Shown piece by piece: positions 18,538 through 27,805 of a stretch of DNA of 64,000 bases. Position numbers and translations under genes: made by a program. The stretch's first letter is position 1. Each line of letters begins with the position of its first letter. Origin of the DNA: Paenibacillus sp. FSL H8-0079 (lineage in GTDB: Bacteria; Bacillota; Bacilli; Paenibacillales; Paenibacillaceae). The notes below the pieces were generated by a model that had not been told where the DNA came from, made no database searches, and was given only the letters and a program-made list of their open reading frames with translations. The stretch lies in NCBI RefSeq assembly GCF_037991315.1, contig NZ_CP150300.1, forward strand, positions 496,001 through 560,000, in the 5' to 3' direction.

Positions 18538-19170
18538 ATGAAAGTAGCCATTTTTGGAGCGACCGGAGCGATTGGCAAGACGATACTGTGGGAGCTGATG
18601 GATCGTGGGCATGAAGTGACAGCGGTGGTGCGTGACCCGTCGAAAGTCGAGATGGTGCACGAACGCTTACGTGTGGAACAGGGAGATCTGCTTAACCCGG
18701 ATCAGGTGGCTGATTTTGCAGCAGGTCAAGAAGTGGTTGTGAGTGCGTATGGTCCGAAGTTCGGTGGAGAAGAAGAGATGCTGGAAGTCACACGTTCGTT
18801 GATCGAGGGTGTTCGCCGTGCAAAAGCAGGACGTCTGGTTGTAGTTGGTGGAGCAGGAAGTTTGATGACCGATTCTGGTGAGATGCTAATGGACACGCCG
18901 GGATTCCCGGAGGAAGTTAAACCCCTGGCAAAAGCACATGCAGAAGCATATGACCTGATTGAAGCATCAGGTATTCACTGGACGTATATGAGTCCTGCCG
19001 CGACAATCACAACAGGACGTCGGACCGGCCAGTTCCGTGTTGGCATGAACCGGGTGATTACGGATGATATCGGGGAAAGCTCGATTTCGGTTGGTGATTT
19101 TGCAGCGGCTTTGGTGGATGAACTGGACGATCCGCAGTTTGTTCAAGCACGGTTTACGGTAGGTTATTAA
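18538..19170 (+). CDS. NAD(P)H-binding oxidoreductase (atypical SDR, YwnB-like)
   Basis: The 210-residue protein has an N-terminal Rossmann fold: MKVAIFGATGAIGKTILWEL holds the GxxGxxG dinucleotide signature, and AVVRDPSKV is an NADPH-type loop. The later GRLVVVGGAGSLM and SGIHWTYMSPAATI fit the NAD(P)-binding domain-10 group of small reductases. A good AGAGGG site precedes the ATG. The substrate is unknown. It is a single gene with a terminator shared with the convergent chemoreceptor gene. Confidence 0.85.
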   Translation: MKVAIFGATGAIGKTILWELMDRGHEVTAVVRDPSKVEMVHERLRVEQGDLLNPDQVADFAAGQEVVVSAYGPKFGGEEEMLEVTRSLIEGVRRAKAGRLVVVGGAGSLMTDSGEMLMDTPGFPEEVKPLAKAHAEAYDLIEASGIHWTYMSPAATITTGRRTGQFRVGMNRVITDDIGESSISVGDFAAALVDELDDPQFVQARFTVGY

Positions 19171-19204
19171 GCGTAAACAGGCCAAATAAATAAACCAACG
19201 AATA

Positions 19205-19250
19205 AAAAACCTCCAGCTTCTCTCATTACAAGAGAAACTGGAGGTTTTCT
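19205..19250. terminator. Bidirectional intrinsic terminator
   Basis: AAAACCTCCAG and CTGGAGGTTTT form the outer stem with TCTCT/AGAGA inside, between two convergent genes. A and T runs on either side let it work in both directions. Confidence 0.88.
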
Positions 19251-19297
19251 GCTATTCCAGCCTTTTCATCCTTACTGTATTCAGGAATCACGCCTGC

Positions 19298-20950
19298 CTA
19301 CAGCCGGAAACGCAGCAACTCCTGATGCATCTCTGCACTGATATCACGCAATGACTTCACCTTAATACTCGCTTCAGCGAAGGAACGTTGTTGTTCCGAA
19401 GTGGAGGCGGTGATCTCTTCACTGCTGGCAGCCGACTGCTCAGTGATGGCACTGATATTTTCAATGGCCTGTTGCACCTGCGTACTGAGTTCATTGGAGT
19501 GCTGCATGTCCTCAGCAAGCTGATGGATGCCGGTACTAATGCGCTCCACACTTCCGCGAATGGCAGAGAAGGATTCCCGGGTCTGTCCGGTGGCTTGTTC
19601 CTGTTCCCCGAATAGTTGCATGCTTTGCGCTACCGAGTTCTTCACCTTGTCCATGGAGGTTGTGATCTCGCCAACAGCCGCGTAGATATGCTTGACCGAT
19701 TGCGCAGATTGTTCGGCAAGTTTATTCACCTCACCTGCAACAACAGCAAAGCCACGTCCGGCTTCTCCGGCGCGAGCAGCCTCAATAGAGGCATTTAACG
19801 AGAGCATGGTCGTCTGCTTGGCAATCTCTGATACATATGCAGTCATCGTGGTGATTCGAACCGCGCTGTCTTCCAGTTCTCGCACCGTCTGCTCCACCTC
19901 GGACATCGCCAGACGATTCACTTCGGCCAGACGGAGTTGCTCCGCTACAGCCTTATGGCCTTCCTCAACGGTAGTTAATACTTCACGACCATCGATCACC
20001 GATTGGGAAGTGGCCTTTAGATTACTGTTGAAGGTAGATTGCATTTTGTCCACGACCATCACCGTTTCACTCAGATCCTCAGCAATCTTTTGACTACCAA
20101 TCGATAGTTCCTCCGTGGTACGGGATACCTGCTGCACAATCGCTTGGGCTGTATCATTGCCACGATCAATGTCTTGCGCCATCAGATCGACACGATGACC
20201 GGCTGCACCAATGGATTGAATAATGCCGCGGATATTATGGGTCATGATACCGAAGGAGCGACTAAGGTCATCAAGTTCATCTTTGCCCAGAGCTTCCGGT
20301 AATTGTCCGGTAAGGTCACCGTCTGCAATTTGTCCTGCCGCGTCTTTGAGCGTACGAATACGCTTGGCGATCTGACGTGAAGTATACATATTGAACAGCA
20401 TCACGGCGACGAGCAATATGATGGCTCCACCGAGAGCGACTTGCCACGTTTGCTGGATATCACGCTCCAAATCAACGGTATATTGATCATATCGATCCTG
20501 AGTTATTTCATCCAACGAATAGATATCATTCTGTATGCCCCGAACCCGAGTGCTATACCGTTTCGCTTCCGCCCCGTCCATCGCTGTCATGGCTTCGGTG
20601 GCTCCCTGACTCAGAGCAGTGAGTTTCATTTGGATGGACTGAATAAGCTGCAACTGTTGATCCGTTTCAAGTAATCCGTCCGTAAGCTCTTGAATCATCG
20701 TTTGGCCTTCATCCAGCAAGCGGAGCACTGCGTCCTGGTTGCCTGCTGTCATGGAGAACGAATAGACATCCAGCGCCTGCTGGGTCTGAATCTGATTGGC
20801 GTTTAACCCGCTTACCTTGAGCATGGCAGGTACCAGATTTTGATTTTTAGCATTCATGCCGAGCAATTCCATAATGATATAAGCTACTAGCGCAAGGCAT
20901 AGAAGTAGCGAGATTAGAGCATTAAGTATCAGTTTTCCCTGTAGTTTCAT
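19298..20950 (-). CDS. Methyl-accepting chemotaxis protein
   Basis: The 550-residue chemoreceptor has a first membrane helix at about 8-28, an extracytoplasmic four-helix-type sensor region, and a second helix near 175-195 ([20 protein letters not shown]). A HAMP domain follows, then the signalling hairpin with its conserved tip [20 protein letters not shown] and [20 protein letters not shown]. It contacts CheA/CheW. The gene lies 26 bp after the BMP-family lipoprotein gene in the same operon, and a SigD-type promoter precedes the pair, so the lipoprotein is probably its ligand-binding partner. Confidence 0.93.
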   Translation of the reverse strand: MKLQGKLILNALISLLLCLALVAYIIMELLGMNAKNQNLVPAMLKVSGLNANQIQTQQALDVYSFSMTAGNQDAVLRLLDEGQTMIQELTDGLLETDQQLQLIQSIQMKLTALSQGATEAMTAMDGAEAKRYSTRVRGIQNDIYSLDEITQDRYDQYTVDLERDIQQTWQVALGGAIILLVAVMLFNMYTSRQIAKRIRTLKDAAGQIADGDLTGQLPEALGKDELDDLSRSFGIMTHNIRGIIQSIGAAGHRVDLMAQDIDRGNDTAQAIVQQVSRTTEELSIGSQKIAEDLSETVMVVDKMQSTFNSNLKATSQSVIDGREVLTTVEEGHKAVAEQLRLAEVNRLAMSEVEQTVRELEDSAVRITTMTAYVSEIAKQTTMLSLNASIEAARAGEAGRGFAVVAGEVNKLAEQSAQSVKHIYAAVGEITTSMDKVKNSVAQSMQLFGEQEQATGQTRESFSAIRGSVERISTGIHQLAEDMQHSNELSTQVQQAIENISAITEQSAASSEEITASTSEQQRSFAEASIKVKSLRDISAEMHQELLRFRL

Positions 20951-20976
20951 ATGCGTACCTCCTCGAATCCGATAGG

Positions 20977-21990
20977 TTATTGATCAAGCGTAATTTTGAT
21001 TTGACCGGAAGAGATCTGTGTTTTCAGATCTTCGAAGGTTTTCTTCTGTTCATCACTGAGCGTGATATTATGTAGAGCGGTCAAGCCCACGGCGTTCTCC
21101 GCCAGTCCCTCCACGATTTCCTTTTGAGGGAAGGCATGATTGTTTTGAATAAACGAGTTAACGGCATTATAGATGGATACATCCACATTTTTCAGCATGG
21201 ACGTAAGAATGGCTTTTTCCGCCAAAAAGAATTGATCGGTATCTACGCCGATGGCGTATTTCCCTAATTTCTGAATCTCCGTCAGTGCACCCACACCTGT
21301 GAGACCGGCAGCTACATAGATCACGTCAGCACCCTTTTCTTGAATCATCTGTGCAGCGAGTTGCTCACCCAGATCGGCATTACCGAAGTCCCCTGCGTAG
21401 ACGACATCAACGGTTGCATCCGGCTTGACTGCCAGAACACCTTGTTCAAAACCCTGCTCGAAATTATGAAGGACCGGTATCTCCATGCCACCAATGAAAC
21501 CGACATGATCCTCTGTTGAAGCCATAGCGGCAATAACACCCGCCAGATAACTTCCCTCTTCCGCCCGGAATGAAATAGAGGCAATGTTAGGCAGTTCGGA
21601 CTGGCTGTCAATTAGAAGGAACTGCTGGTCGGGATATTTGGCTGCAACCTTCTCCATATCTGCTTGGACCGTATCACTCAGACCGATAATCAGATCGAAT
21701 TTGGATTCCGCAAACTCCTCAAAAGCAGCTTCGGCAGTTAAATTCCCGCCCGGTTCACGATAGTCAAAGACAATGCTTTTCTCGTCTCTGGCCTGAACCA
21801 GTCCATCAAAAGCAGCATCATTAAAAGAACGGTCTCCCAGACCTACTTCCGTCAGCACGATTCCAACTTTTGTTCTTGTGTCTGTTGCCGTTGTTGTATT
21901 ATTGGCGGAACATGCCCCCAGGATCAGTGCCGTCAGGATCATCATTAATGTGAGACCTAGACCTGCGCGTCTGTTCTTGTTTGTTTTCAT
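20977..21990 (-). CDS. BMP-family substrate-binding lipoprotein
   Basis: The 337-residue product has a lipoprotein signal ([14 protein letters not shown]) and the BMP/Med fold: [70 protein letters not shown] and IGVDTDQF. Family members bind nucleosides or related ligands for ABC import. There is no permease or ATPase here; the only partner is a chemoreceptor gene. The ATG at 21990 follows GAGGG; an upstream in-frame ATG at 22062 is less likely. Confidence 0.9.
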   Translation of the reverse strand: MKTNKNRRAGLGLTLMMILTALILGACSANNTTTATDTRTKVGIVLTEVGLGDRSFNDAAFDGLVQARDEKSIVFDYREPGGNLTAEAAFEEFAESKFDLIIGLSDTVQADMEKVAAKYPDQQFLLIDSQSELPNIASISFRAEEGSYLAGVIAAMASTEDHVGFIGGMEIPVLHNFEQGFEQGVLAVKPDATVDVVYAGDFGNADLGEQLAAQMIQEKGADVIYVAAGLTGVGALTEIQKLGKYAIGVDTDQFFLAEKAILTSMLKNVDVSIYNAVNSFIQNNHAFPQKEIVEGLAENAVGLTALHNITLSDEQKKTFEDLKTQISSGQIKITLDQ

Positions 21991-22100
21991 GTGTGGTACC
22001 CTCATTTCTGTAGTCGCATTTTTCTGATTTGAATTGTTCTTCAGCTCTAGGGAAATACGCATATATGGATGACACGTGTGGTGAGGATTTCCCTTTATCT

Positions 22101-22128
22101 ATATCGGACAGAAAGGTACTGTGTTTTA
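22101..22128 (-). promoter_or_regulatory. SigD (motility sigma factor) promoter
   Basis: On the minus strand TAAA (22128-22125) and TCCGATAT (22108-22101) are 16 bp apart, matching the flagellar/chemotaxis consensus TAAA-N14-16-GCCGATAW except for one base. It lies 110 bp upstream of the BMP-MCP operon, which fits chemotaxis regulation. Confidence 0.7.
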
Positions 22129-22253
22129 TGGTATGTAGTGAAAATTTACGAAAATCTAAATATGTTTCATGATTTATACATTAGTTTTACATTTCTCTGG
22201 TTAAAAGGGTGCCTGAATAACTACAGTATGTTGTTTACTGACGTTTAAAGCTC

Positions 22254-22300
22254 CAAAAAGACACAACAGAGATGACATGAATCATCTCTGTTGTGCCTTT
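22254..22300 (-). terminator. Intrinsic terminator after gamma-glutamyltransferase gene
   Basis: ACACAACAGAGATGA and TCATCTCTGTTGTG form a long stem. Read on the minus strand it is followed by TCTTTTT. It lies 58 bp past the stop codon of the gene. Confidence 0.8.
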
Positions 22301-22357
22301 GAATAACATCATATATGGTTCAAAGGGTGAACTTCCCTATATTGAAATGACATGAGT

Positions 22358-23968
22358 TTACCAAGCCGCAATCGAGCCATCCGCTCGGGTTTCCGTACCC
22401 CCGCATAATACGCCATTGTCCGGGTTGCGCCAGATGATCTGACCGCGTCCAAACTGGGATGGATCGAGCGCCACTTGAATATCATGTCCCTTGCGGGCGA
22501 GTGCCTGTGAAATGTGCTGCGGGAAACCCGGTTCCACGAGAATCGTTTTGCCCTTGGTCCACTGCCAGCGTGGAGAATCCAGTGCAGCCTGTGGGTTCAG
22601 GTGATAATCGACCGTATTCATGACCACCTGCACATGACCTTGCGGTTGCATGAAACCGCCCATGACACCGAATGGCCCAACCGCTTCACTGCCGCGGGTG
22701 AGAAACCCCGGAATGATCGTGTGATACGTTCGTTTGCCTGGCTCCAAGGCATTTGCATGATTCGGGTCCAGTGAGAAATTATGTCCGCGATTCTGCAAAG
22801 CAATGCCTGTCCCCGGAACAACCAATCCAGACCCGAAGCCCATATAGTTACTCTGGATAAAGGAAACCATGTTACCTTCACCGTCCGCCGTAGCCAGATA
22901 GACTGTTCCACTTGCACGTGGATCACCTGCCTCAGGTGCACGTGCGATATCACCAATGAGTTTGCGCCGTTCTTCCGCGTATGCTTCGGATAGTAGTTCC
23001 TCCACCGTCACACCCATTTTGCGTTCTTCAGTAATATATTTCTCCCCATCGGCAAATGCCAGCTTCATAGCTTCGAGCTGCTGATGATACGCCAGAACGG
23101 ATTCTTTCTCGTCGAACTCGTAACCCTTCAACAGATTAAGCGCCGCGAGAGCAATCAGCCCTTGTCCATTCGGCGGGATCTCCCACACATCGTATCCGCG
23201 ATAGGAGACGGAGATGGGATCAACCCACTCGGGCTGGAATGCCGCCAGGTCATCTTTGGTCAGATAACCACCGTGCTCTGCCATAAAGGAATGAATGCGT
23301 TCCGCCAGTTCTCCTTCGTAAAAGTCTCGCGCTTCGCTCTCGCCAATCTGGCGCAAAGTCGCCGCATGATCCGGCGAGCGCCACATCTCTCCAGCTGCGG
23401 GAACACGCCCGCCTGGAGCAAATGTCTCAAACCACGCACGCCCTGCTTCCGCATCACCCTGGCGTGCATAGATCTCGGCTGCCCTTGCCCAGTGGCGGGC
23501 CAGCCCAGGCGCAAGCGGGTAACCTTCCTCCGCATAGCGGATGGCCGGTTCCAGCGCTTCCGCCAGTGTGAGCCGCCCGAAACGGCGGCTCAGCTCAGCC
23601 CAACCCGCCGGTGCGCCAGGCACCGTCACCGGAACAACCCCAAGCTTCGGCATCTCCGTATGGCCTGCCGCTTGAAGCGCCTCAATGGATATGCCCTGAG
23701 GCGCAGGGCCGCTGGCATTCAGGCCATGCAGTTTGCCCTCGGTCCAGACGAGGGCAAAAGCATCGCCGCCAATGCCATTGGACGTTGGCTCCAGCACCGT
23801 GAGTGCTGCCGCAGTTGCAATGGCGGCATCAATGGCGTTGCCGCCTTTTTTCAAAATATCGAGACCAGCTTGTGCAGCCAGTGGCTGTGACGTCGCGACC
23901 ATGCCTTGCTTGGCATACACAGGCACGCGGTAAGAGGGATACGGTTGGTAGAGTGGATCGAAGTTCAT
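22358..23968 (-). CDS. Gamma-glutamyltransferase family protein (YwrD-like)
   Basis: The 536-residue Ntn-hydrolase is made as a proenzyme that cleaves itself before a catalytic Thr. The N-terminal subunit shows GMVATSQPLAAQAGLDILKK and GGNAIDAAIATAAALTVLEP; the cleavage region is SGTVYLATADGEGNMVSFIQ; the small subunit has SNYMGFGSG and GFMQPQGHVQVVMNTVD. No Sec signal is seen, so it is probably intracellular, like YwrD. The ATG at 23968 follows AAGGAG; the frame is open for 40 codons upstream. It likely hydrolyses glutathione-like or other gamma-glutamyl compounds. Confidence 0.9.
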   Translation of the reverse strand: MNFDPLYQPYPSYRVPVYAKQGMVATSQPLAAQAGLDILKKGGNAIDAAIATAAALTVLEPTSNGIGGDAFALVWTEGKLHGLNASGPAPQGISIEALQAAGHTEMPKLGVVPVTVPGAPAGWAELSRRFGRLTLAEALEPAIRYAEEGYPLAPGLARHWARAAEIYARQGDAEAGRAWFETFAPGGRVPAAGEMWRSPDHAATLRQIGESEARDFYEGELAERIHSFMAEHGGYLTKDDLAAFQPEWVDPISVSYRGYDVWEIPPNGQGLIALAALNLLKGYEFDEKESVLAYHQQLEAMKLAFADGEKYITEERKMGVTVEELLSEAYAEERRKLIGDIARAPEAGDPRASGTVYLATADGEGNMVSFIQSNYMGFGSGLVVPGTGIALQNRGHNFSLDPNHANALEPGKRTYHTIIPGFLTRGSEAVGPFGVMGGFMQPQGHVQVVMNTVDYHLNPQAALDSPRWQWTKGKTILVEPGFPQHISQALARKGHDIQVALDPSQFGRGQIIWRNPDNGVLCGGTETRADGSIAAW

Positions 23969-24114
23969 CAGGTTGTTCAGCTCCTTGTCGCAAGATGTCA
24001 GGTTCGGGTATAACCGGATCATACTCCTAACCCTCTTCGTAACCGGACCACCGATATCCTGCCACACCTGCCAAATCCAAGCTGACATCAGTTAACGATA
24101 TCACCCACATTACC

Positions 24115-25014
24115 CTAAGTCGTTACCATATCGCCGCCATTCACATGAATGCATTCACCGGTGACGTAGGATGAATCGCGGGAAGCGAGATAGACGTAAG
24201 CTGCCGCCAGTTCGTAAGGCTGACCAGCCCGACCCATGGGCGTACCCGTTCCAAATACCTGCACATCCTCAGCCGAGAAACTGGCAGGAATGAGGGGTGT
24301 CCAGATGGGGCCGGGGGCAACGGAATTCACGCGGATTCCCTGTGCAGCGAGCGATTGGGCGAGTACACGAGTCAAGGAGATCACGGCTCCCTTGGTGGAA
24401 GAGTAGTCGATCAGTTGGGTATCGCCTTTGTATGCCGTGATGGAAGCCGTATTGATGATGGAGGCACCTTTGCACAGATGCGGGAGCGCGGCCTGGATCA
24501 GAAAGAAATAGGCGAACACATTCGTCTGAAAGGTATGGTACAGCTGCTCTTCCGTAATATCAACAATGCTTGGCTGCACATACTGTACACCATGGTTGTT
24601 GACCAGAATGTCGATCTTTCCATAGGTTTCCATCGTCGAGCGAATGACAGCCTCACAGTTTTTCTTTAGGCGGAGATCAATCTCGATTAACAGACAGCGC
24701 TGTCCCAGTTCCTCAATCCGCTCGCGAGTCCTTTCGGCATCTGTCCGTTCATATAGATAAGCAATGACGATATCCGCACCTTCTTTGGCAAAAGCGATGG
24801 CCGCCGCCCGGCCGATTCCACTGTCACCACCCGTAATAATGGCTACTTTGTCTTGCAGTTTGCAGCTACCGATATAAGCAGGATCTTCGCTAATTGGTTC
24901 AGGCACCATCAGGGTTTCCAGACCGGGTTGCTGGTCCTGATGCTGGGGTGGGAATGCCAGCTTTTGCTCTTTACACACCGTTTTCTCACCATAAAAAGGA
25001 TAGACAGGATTCAT
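24115..25014 (-). CDS. SDR-family oxidoreductase (general stress protein 39 type)
   Basis: The 299-residue short-chain dehydrogenase has the 45-residue N-terminal extension of the YhdF/YdaD group (YPFYGEKTVCKEQKLAFPPQ). The NAD(P) motif is TGGDSGIGRAAAIAFAKEGA, the catalytic YxxxK is YSSTKGA, and the C-terminus is SYVTGECIHVNGG. The usual NNA motif reads NNHGVQ. It is transcribed in the same direction as the upstream end of the GGT gene but probably separately. The substrate is unknown; the group is often stress-induced. Confidence 0.9.
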   Translation of the reverse strand: MNPVYPFYGEKTVCKEQKLAFPPQHQDQQPGLETLMVPEPISEDPAYIGSCKLQDKVAIITGGDSGIGRAAAIAFAKEGADIVIAYLYERTDAERTRERIEELGQRCLLIEIDLRLKKNCEAVIRSTMETYGKIDILVNNHGVQYVQPSIVDITEEQLYHTFQTNVFAYFFLIQAALPHLCKGASIINTASITAYKGDTQLIDYSSTKGAVISLTRVLAQSLAAQGIRVNSVAPGPIWTPLIPASFSAEDVQVFGTGTPMGRAGQPYELAAAYVYLASRDSSYVTGECIHVNGGDMVTT

Positions 25015-25101
25015 TCGCTTTACATCCTCCTCAAGCGTTCATTGATACGGATAAACTATGCATTCGCCCAGAAGAAGGTGCGAGAAGAGGCAGCAGAGCT
25101 G

Positions 25102-25130
25102 TTGTTTTTTGCGCAAAATATACCATAATA
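25102..25130 (+). promoter_or_regulatory. Probable fosB promoter with spacer palindrome
   Basis: TTGTTT (25102-25107) and ATAATA (25125-25130) are 17 bp apart. The spacer starts with the 12-bp perfect palindrome TTTTGCGCAAAA (25107-25118), a possible operator. Confidence 0.5.
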
Positions 25131-25169
25131 AGGATAGGTCCTTAAATTGATGGAGGTGTCAGGAGCCAC

Positions 25170-25589
25170 ATGAATATTCAGGGAATTAATCATTTGTGCT
25201 TTTCCGTATCCAATCTGGAGCGGGCCATTACCTTTTATGAGCAGGCTCTCGGTGCCCAGATTCAGGTGAAAGGACGCAAACTGGCGTATTTTGAACTTGC
25301 CGGTCTGTGGATCGCCCTGAATCAGGAGGATGTTATTCGCAACTATACGGAACGAACCTATACCCATATTGCATTTACCGTTACAGAAGAGGAGTTCGAA
25401 GCGTCTGTGCAGCAGCTGCGTGCAGCCGGGGCGGATATTCTTTCGGGAAGGCCAAGGGATCCGCGGGATGCATTATCTGTTTATTTTACCGATCCGGATG
25501 GTCATCTGTTTGAACTGCATACAGGTACGATGAAGCAAAGGCTGGATTATTATCGCGAAGACAAAGCTCATATGACCTTTTATCCGTGA
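25170..25589 (+). CDS. fosB: Metallothiol transferase FosB (fosfomycin resistance)
   Basis: The 139-residue vicinal-oxygen-chelate enzyme opens the epoxide of fosfomycin by adding bacillithiol. Metal ligands are visible: His8 in INHLCFSVSNLE, His66 in YTHIAF and Glu115 in GHLFELHTG. The conserved Cys follows His8, and the family's C-terminal LDYYREDKAHMTFYP is intact. TGGAGGTG precedes the ATG. It is cytoplasmic and monocistronic. The bacillithiol dependence supports a Bacillales host. Confidence 0.94.
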   Translation: MNIQGINHLCFSVSNLERAITFYEQALGAQIQVKGRKLAYFELAGLWIALNQEDVIRNYTERTYTHIAFTVTEEEFEASVQQLRAAGADILSGRPRDPRDALSVYFTDPDGHLFELHTGTMKQRLDYYREDKAHMTFYP

Positions 25590-25724
25590 AATGGTTGTGC
25601 AAGTGGAGGTAAATGGGGATTAACGTGTTTAAAGTCATTGCGATTATCCGTAAAATACGTCTTAGGTTGCCAGGAATCGATGGTGGATTATGCTACCCAA
25701 TTATAAACATGAGGAGAGATGAGC

Positions 25725-25928
25725 ATGGAGCGTAAAGGAACCAAATTCGTTACAACCGCAAGTGAACTCTGCATGGTTACCATCATGCTTCTACCTTTTA
25801 TTGCAGGACAGCTTCATGTTTCGGGAGCACATGCAGGATCGGCTATAGTTAATGGCCAGCAGGGACAAGAATATGCCATATCGACGGAAACGCTGCTGGA
25901 TCTGAATGATCCTGTTCCTACTCGATGA
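25725..25928 (+). CDS. Small secreted or membrane peptide, unknown
   Basis: This 67-residue product has a basic start (MERKGTKFVTTASELC), a hydrophobic stretch MVTIMLLPFIAGQL and a possible AHA-G cleavage site, leaving about 30 mature residues (GSAIVNGQQGQEYAISTETL and on). GAGGAG stands 8 nt before the ATG at 25725; an ATG at 25719 is too close to it. I do not recognise it. The ribosome binding site and signal-like N-terminus support a real gene. Confidence 0.5.
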   Translation: MERKGTKFVTTASELCMVTIMLLPFIAGQLHVSGAHAGSAIVNGQQGQEYAISTETLLDLNDPVPTR

Positions 25929-25975
25929 GCGGTTTAAGATGATCCTATGCCCTGTCACCAGGGATTCCCGGAATT

Positions 25976-25997
25976 AAGGCCTCTGTTACAGAGACCC
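25976..25997 (-). terminator. Possible terminator after XRE-TPR regulator
   Basis: Minus-strand GGTCTCTG-TAA-CAGAGGCC followed by TTAATT; a short stem and weak T run, 60 bp past the regulator stop. Confidence 0.35.
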
Positions 25998-26056
25998 CAA
26001 ACTCCAGTATTTCTTTTCCCTTTATCCTCAGTTGTTAGGTGAAGAAGGTATCTGCT

Positions 26057-27307
26057 TTATTTGATAAATGACTTATAATCTTCGTAGTTCATTTTACGAT
26101 CCTGCATGCTTAGCATAAGGAGTTGATGGCTGATGTCAGCCTCGCGGTTTGCAGAGATGCGTTTAAGCAGATCGTGACTCATTCTTAGAAAATAATAACC
26201 TTCATTGCTGTTGTTTTTCTCATGAAATACAATACCCAGCAAGCGATACAGTTTGGCACGAAGCATCCCTTCATCTTGCTGATCCAGCAGTTGGAGGGCT
26301 TCTTTGATGATGGCCTCTGCCTGTTCTGGCTCACGCTGCTCCAAATAAACTTTACTGATTTCCTCTAATATGGAAGCCTTCTTGTGGGGAAGATTGCGTT
26401 TATCGTAAATTCGTGCGCATTCATCCAGCAAGGGGAGGGCTTCTTTTTTTTGCCCCATATGAAGCTGGATCACGGCGAGGTTGTGAAGCGCTAGAACGTA
26501 GGATTCGCTGTTCGCCTGTTTGTAGGCCTGTACGGATCTCTTAGTCCAGTCATAACTTAACAGCATGTGTCCGTCCTGTTCGGACATATAATAGGCTTTG
26601 CCCAAACCTAGCGTAATCTCGCCATACAGCTCCGGTTGCCCCGCCATTTGGGCTTCCTTCTCCGCTTTGAGATAGTAGTTCAACCCCTCATTCACATTGC
26701 CCAGCCTTAAATGGGTTGTGCCAAGAAAGGTCAGCGAATGGATGTGTTCTTCCTGTAGATGTTTGAGTCTGCTGCTGTACGTATACGCCTGTTCATAATG
26801 TTTCCGGGCAGCATGAAACAGCTCTGCATGAAAAGCCGCTCTCCCCATTTCCAGATAATATTCAACAATACGTTGCCTGTCACCCGTTCGAATGACCGTA
26901 AATGCTGCAGTTTCCCCTTCATCCAAGGCTTGTCGATAATCCCCAAGTCTGTTGTGACTTCGCAAAATGAGCAGATAGGCCTCAGACTGATCCGATGTAT
27001 CCTCCGTCAACGTCAGCACTTTATGGGCTATACGGATGCAGGCAGAATCATTCTGCTCGGCATAACAGGCTTTGGCCTTGTCCAATACAGCCTCACCAAT
27101 ATCCGAATCTGTCGATGTACTTCCTCCCAAAAAAAACTCCATGGGTGTATTGAGCCTTTTGGCAATAATTTTCAACATACGCTGCGAGGGAACGGCTCTA
27201 CCTTTTTCGATAAGGCTGATGTAAGAACGCGTCATATCCTCACCTGCCAGTTGCTTCTGAGACAGTCCAAGCTGCTCCCGGATTTGCCGGATTTTGAGTC
27301 CGAGCAT
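26057..27307 (-). CDS. XRE-TPR regulator divergent from the biosynthetic cluster
   Basis: The 416-residue product has a Cro/C1-type HTH (IRQIREQLGLSQKQLAGEDM, TRSYISLIEKGRAVPS) at 5-60. Seven or more TPR-like helical repeats follow, for example KHYEQAYTYSSRLKHLQEEH and LALHNLAVIQLHMGQKKEAL. It resembles peptide-responsive RNPP regulators. The gene is divergent from the peptide gene at 27493, with 185 bp between, so it is the obvious candidate regulator of the cluster. No own signalling peptide is seen next to it, so it may sense the cluster product or another peptide; that is inference. Confidence 0.85.
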   Translation of the reverse strand: MLGLKIRQIREQLGLSQKQLAGEDMTRSYISLIEKGRAVPSQRMLKIIAKRLNTPMEFFLGGSTSTDSDIGEAVLDKAKACYAEQNDSACIRIAHKVLTLTEDTSDQSEAYLLILRSHNRLGDYRQALDEGETAAFTVIRTGDRQRIVEYYLEMGRAAFHAELFHAARKHYEQAYTYSSRLKHLQEEHIHSLTFLGTTHLRLGNVNEGLNYYLKAEKEAQMAGQPELYGEITLGLGKAYYMSEQDGHMLLSYDWTKRSVQAYKQANSESYVLALHNLAVIQLHMGQKKEALPLLDECARIYDKRNLPHKKASILEEISKVYLEQREPEQAEAIIKEALQLLDQQDEGMLRAKLYRLLGIVFHEKNNSNEGYYFLRMSHDLLKRISANREADISHQLLMLSMQDRKMNYEDYKSFIK

Positions 27308-27492
27308 GATCGTTCACCGTCCCTTGATATAGTTTGATTGGAATGGAGATCTGATTGGTATGTTGGGTCTATCGTGTGTGTCCAGAAGCAGGGGTAAGGA
27401 GAGCGAGAGGTTCATTTACCTCCATTTACAGTTTAAATCCAATTTGGGAGATTATAGAATCAGAGTATCCAAGATGAAAGGAGGAGATATGA

Positions 27493-27684
27493 ATGGTCAT
27501 TAAAGCGACTCCCATTACACTGGAGCAACTGAAGCGTAAAGAAGTTGAAGCAGCACAATTGGAAACGAGTGGACTGGGCGAGGCACGTGAAGTCAGTGCA
27601 CGCGCGGCTTCCGCTCGCGCAGTTGAAGCCCGTGCTGTAGCGGCTCGTGCTGTAGCAGCTCGTGCAGCGGCGGCTCGTGCCTGA
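27493..27684 (+). CDS. Candidate precursor peptide with (R-x-x-x-A)n repeat
   Basis: The 63-residue peptide has a leader-like half MVIKATPITLEQLKRKEVEA / AQLETSGLGEA. A tail follows in which seven Arg occur exactly every fifth residue: REVSA, RAASA, RAVEA, RAVAA, RAVAA, RAAAA, RA. Ala and Arg codons vary between units (GCA, GCG, GCT, GCC; CGT, CGC), so the repeat is kept at protein level. A strong AAAGGAGGAG lies before the ATG. It is the first gene of the cluster and is followed by a hairpin that would favour high expression. Its role as substrate of the downstream arginase-like enzyme and peptidases is inferred. Confidence 0.7.
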   Translation: MVIKATPITLEQLKRKEVEAAQLETSGLGEAREVSARAASARAVEARAVAARAVAARAAAARA

Positions 27685-27727
27685 TTTTTCCTACTTACTT
27701 ATCGTATTACGCTAGATTCATAGATGG

Positions 27728-27752
27728 GAGCTTCTGCGGAAGCTCTTTATCT
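27728..27752 (+). terminator. Attenuator-like hairpin after precursor gene
   Basis: GAGCTTC-TGCG-GAAGCTC forms a perfect 7-bp stem followed by TTTATCT. The weak T run suggests partial termination, leaving more peptide mRNA than enzyme mRNA, as is common in peptide natural-product operons. Confidence 0.5.
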
Positions 27753-27805
27753 CCCTATATTTCAGTGAGATTCGTACGTTAGTGATAACGAGGTGTCTGA
27801 AGCCG

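Noticed and set aside
23084..23890. 268-codon open frame on the + strand
   Set aside because: Antisense to gamma-glutamyltransferase; Arg/Cys-rich composition typical of a shadow frame.
27580..27684. Simple DNA tandem repeat or CRISPR-like array
   Set aside because: The periodicity is at protein level (15 bp per unit) with varied codons; there are no conserved DNA repeats or spacers. No CRISPR array was seen anywhere in the window.
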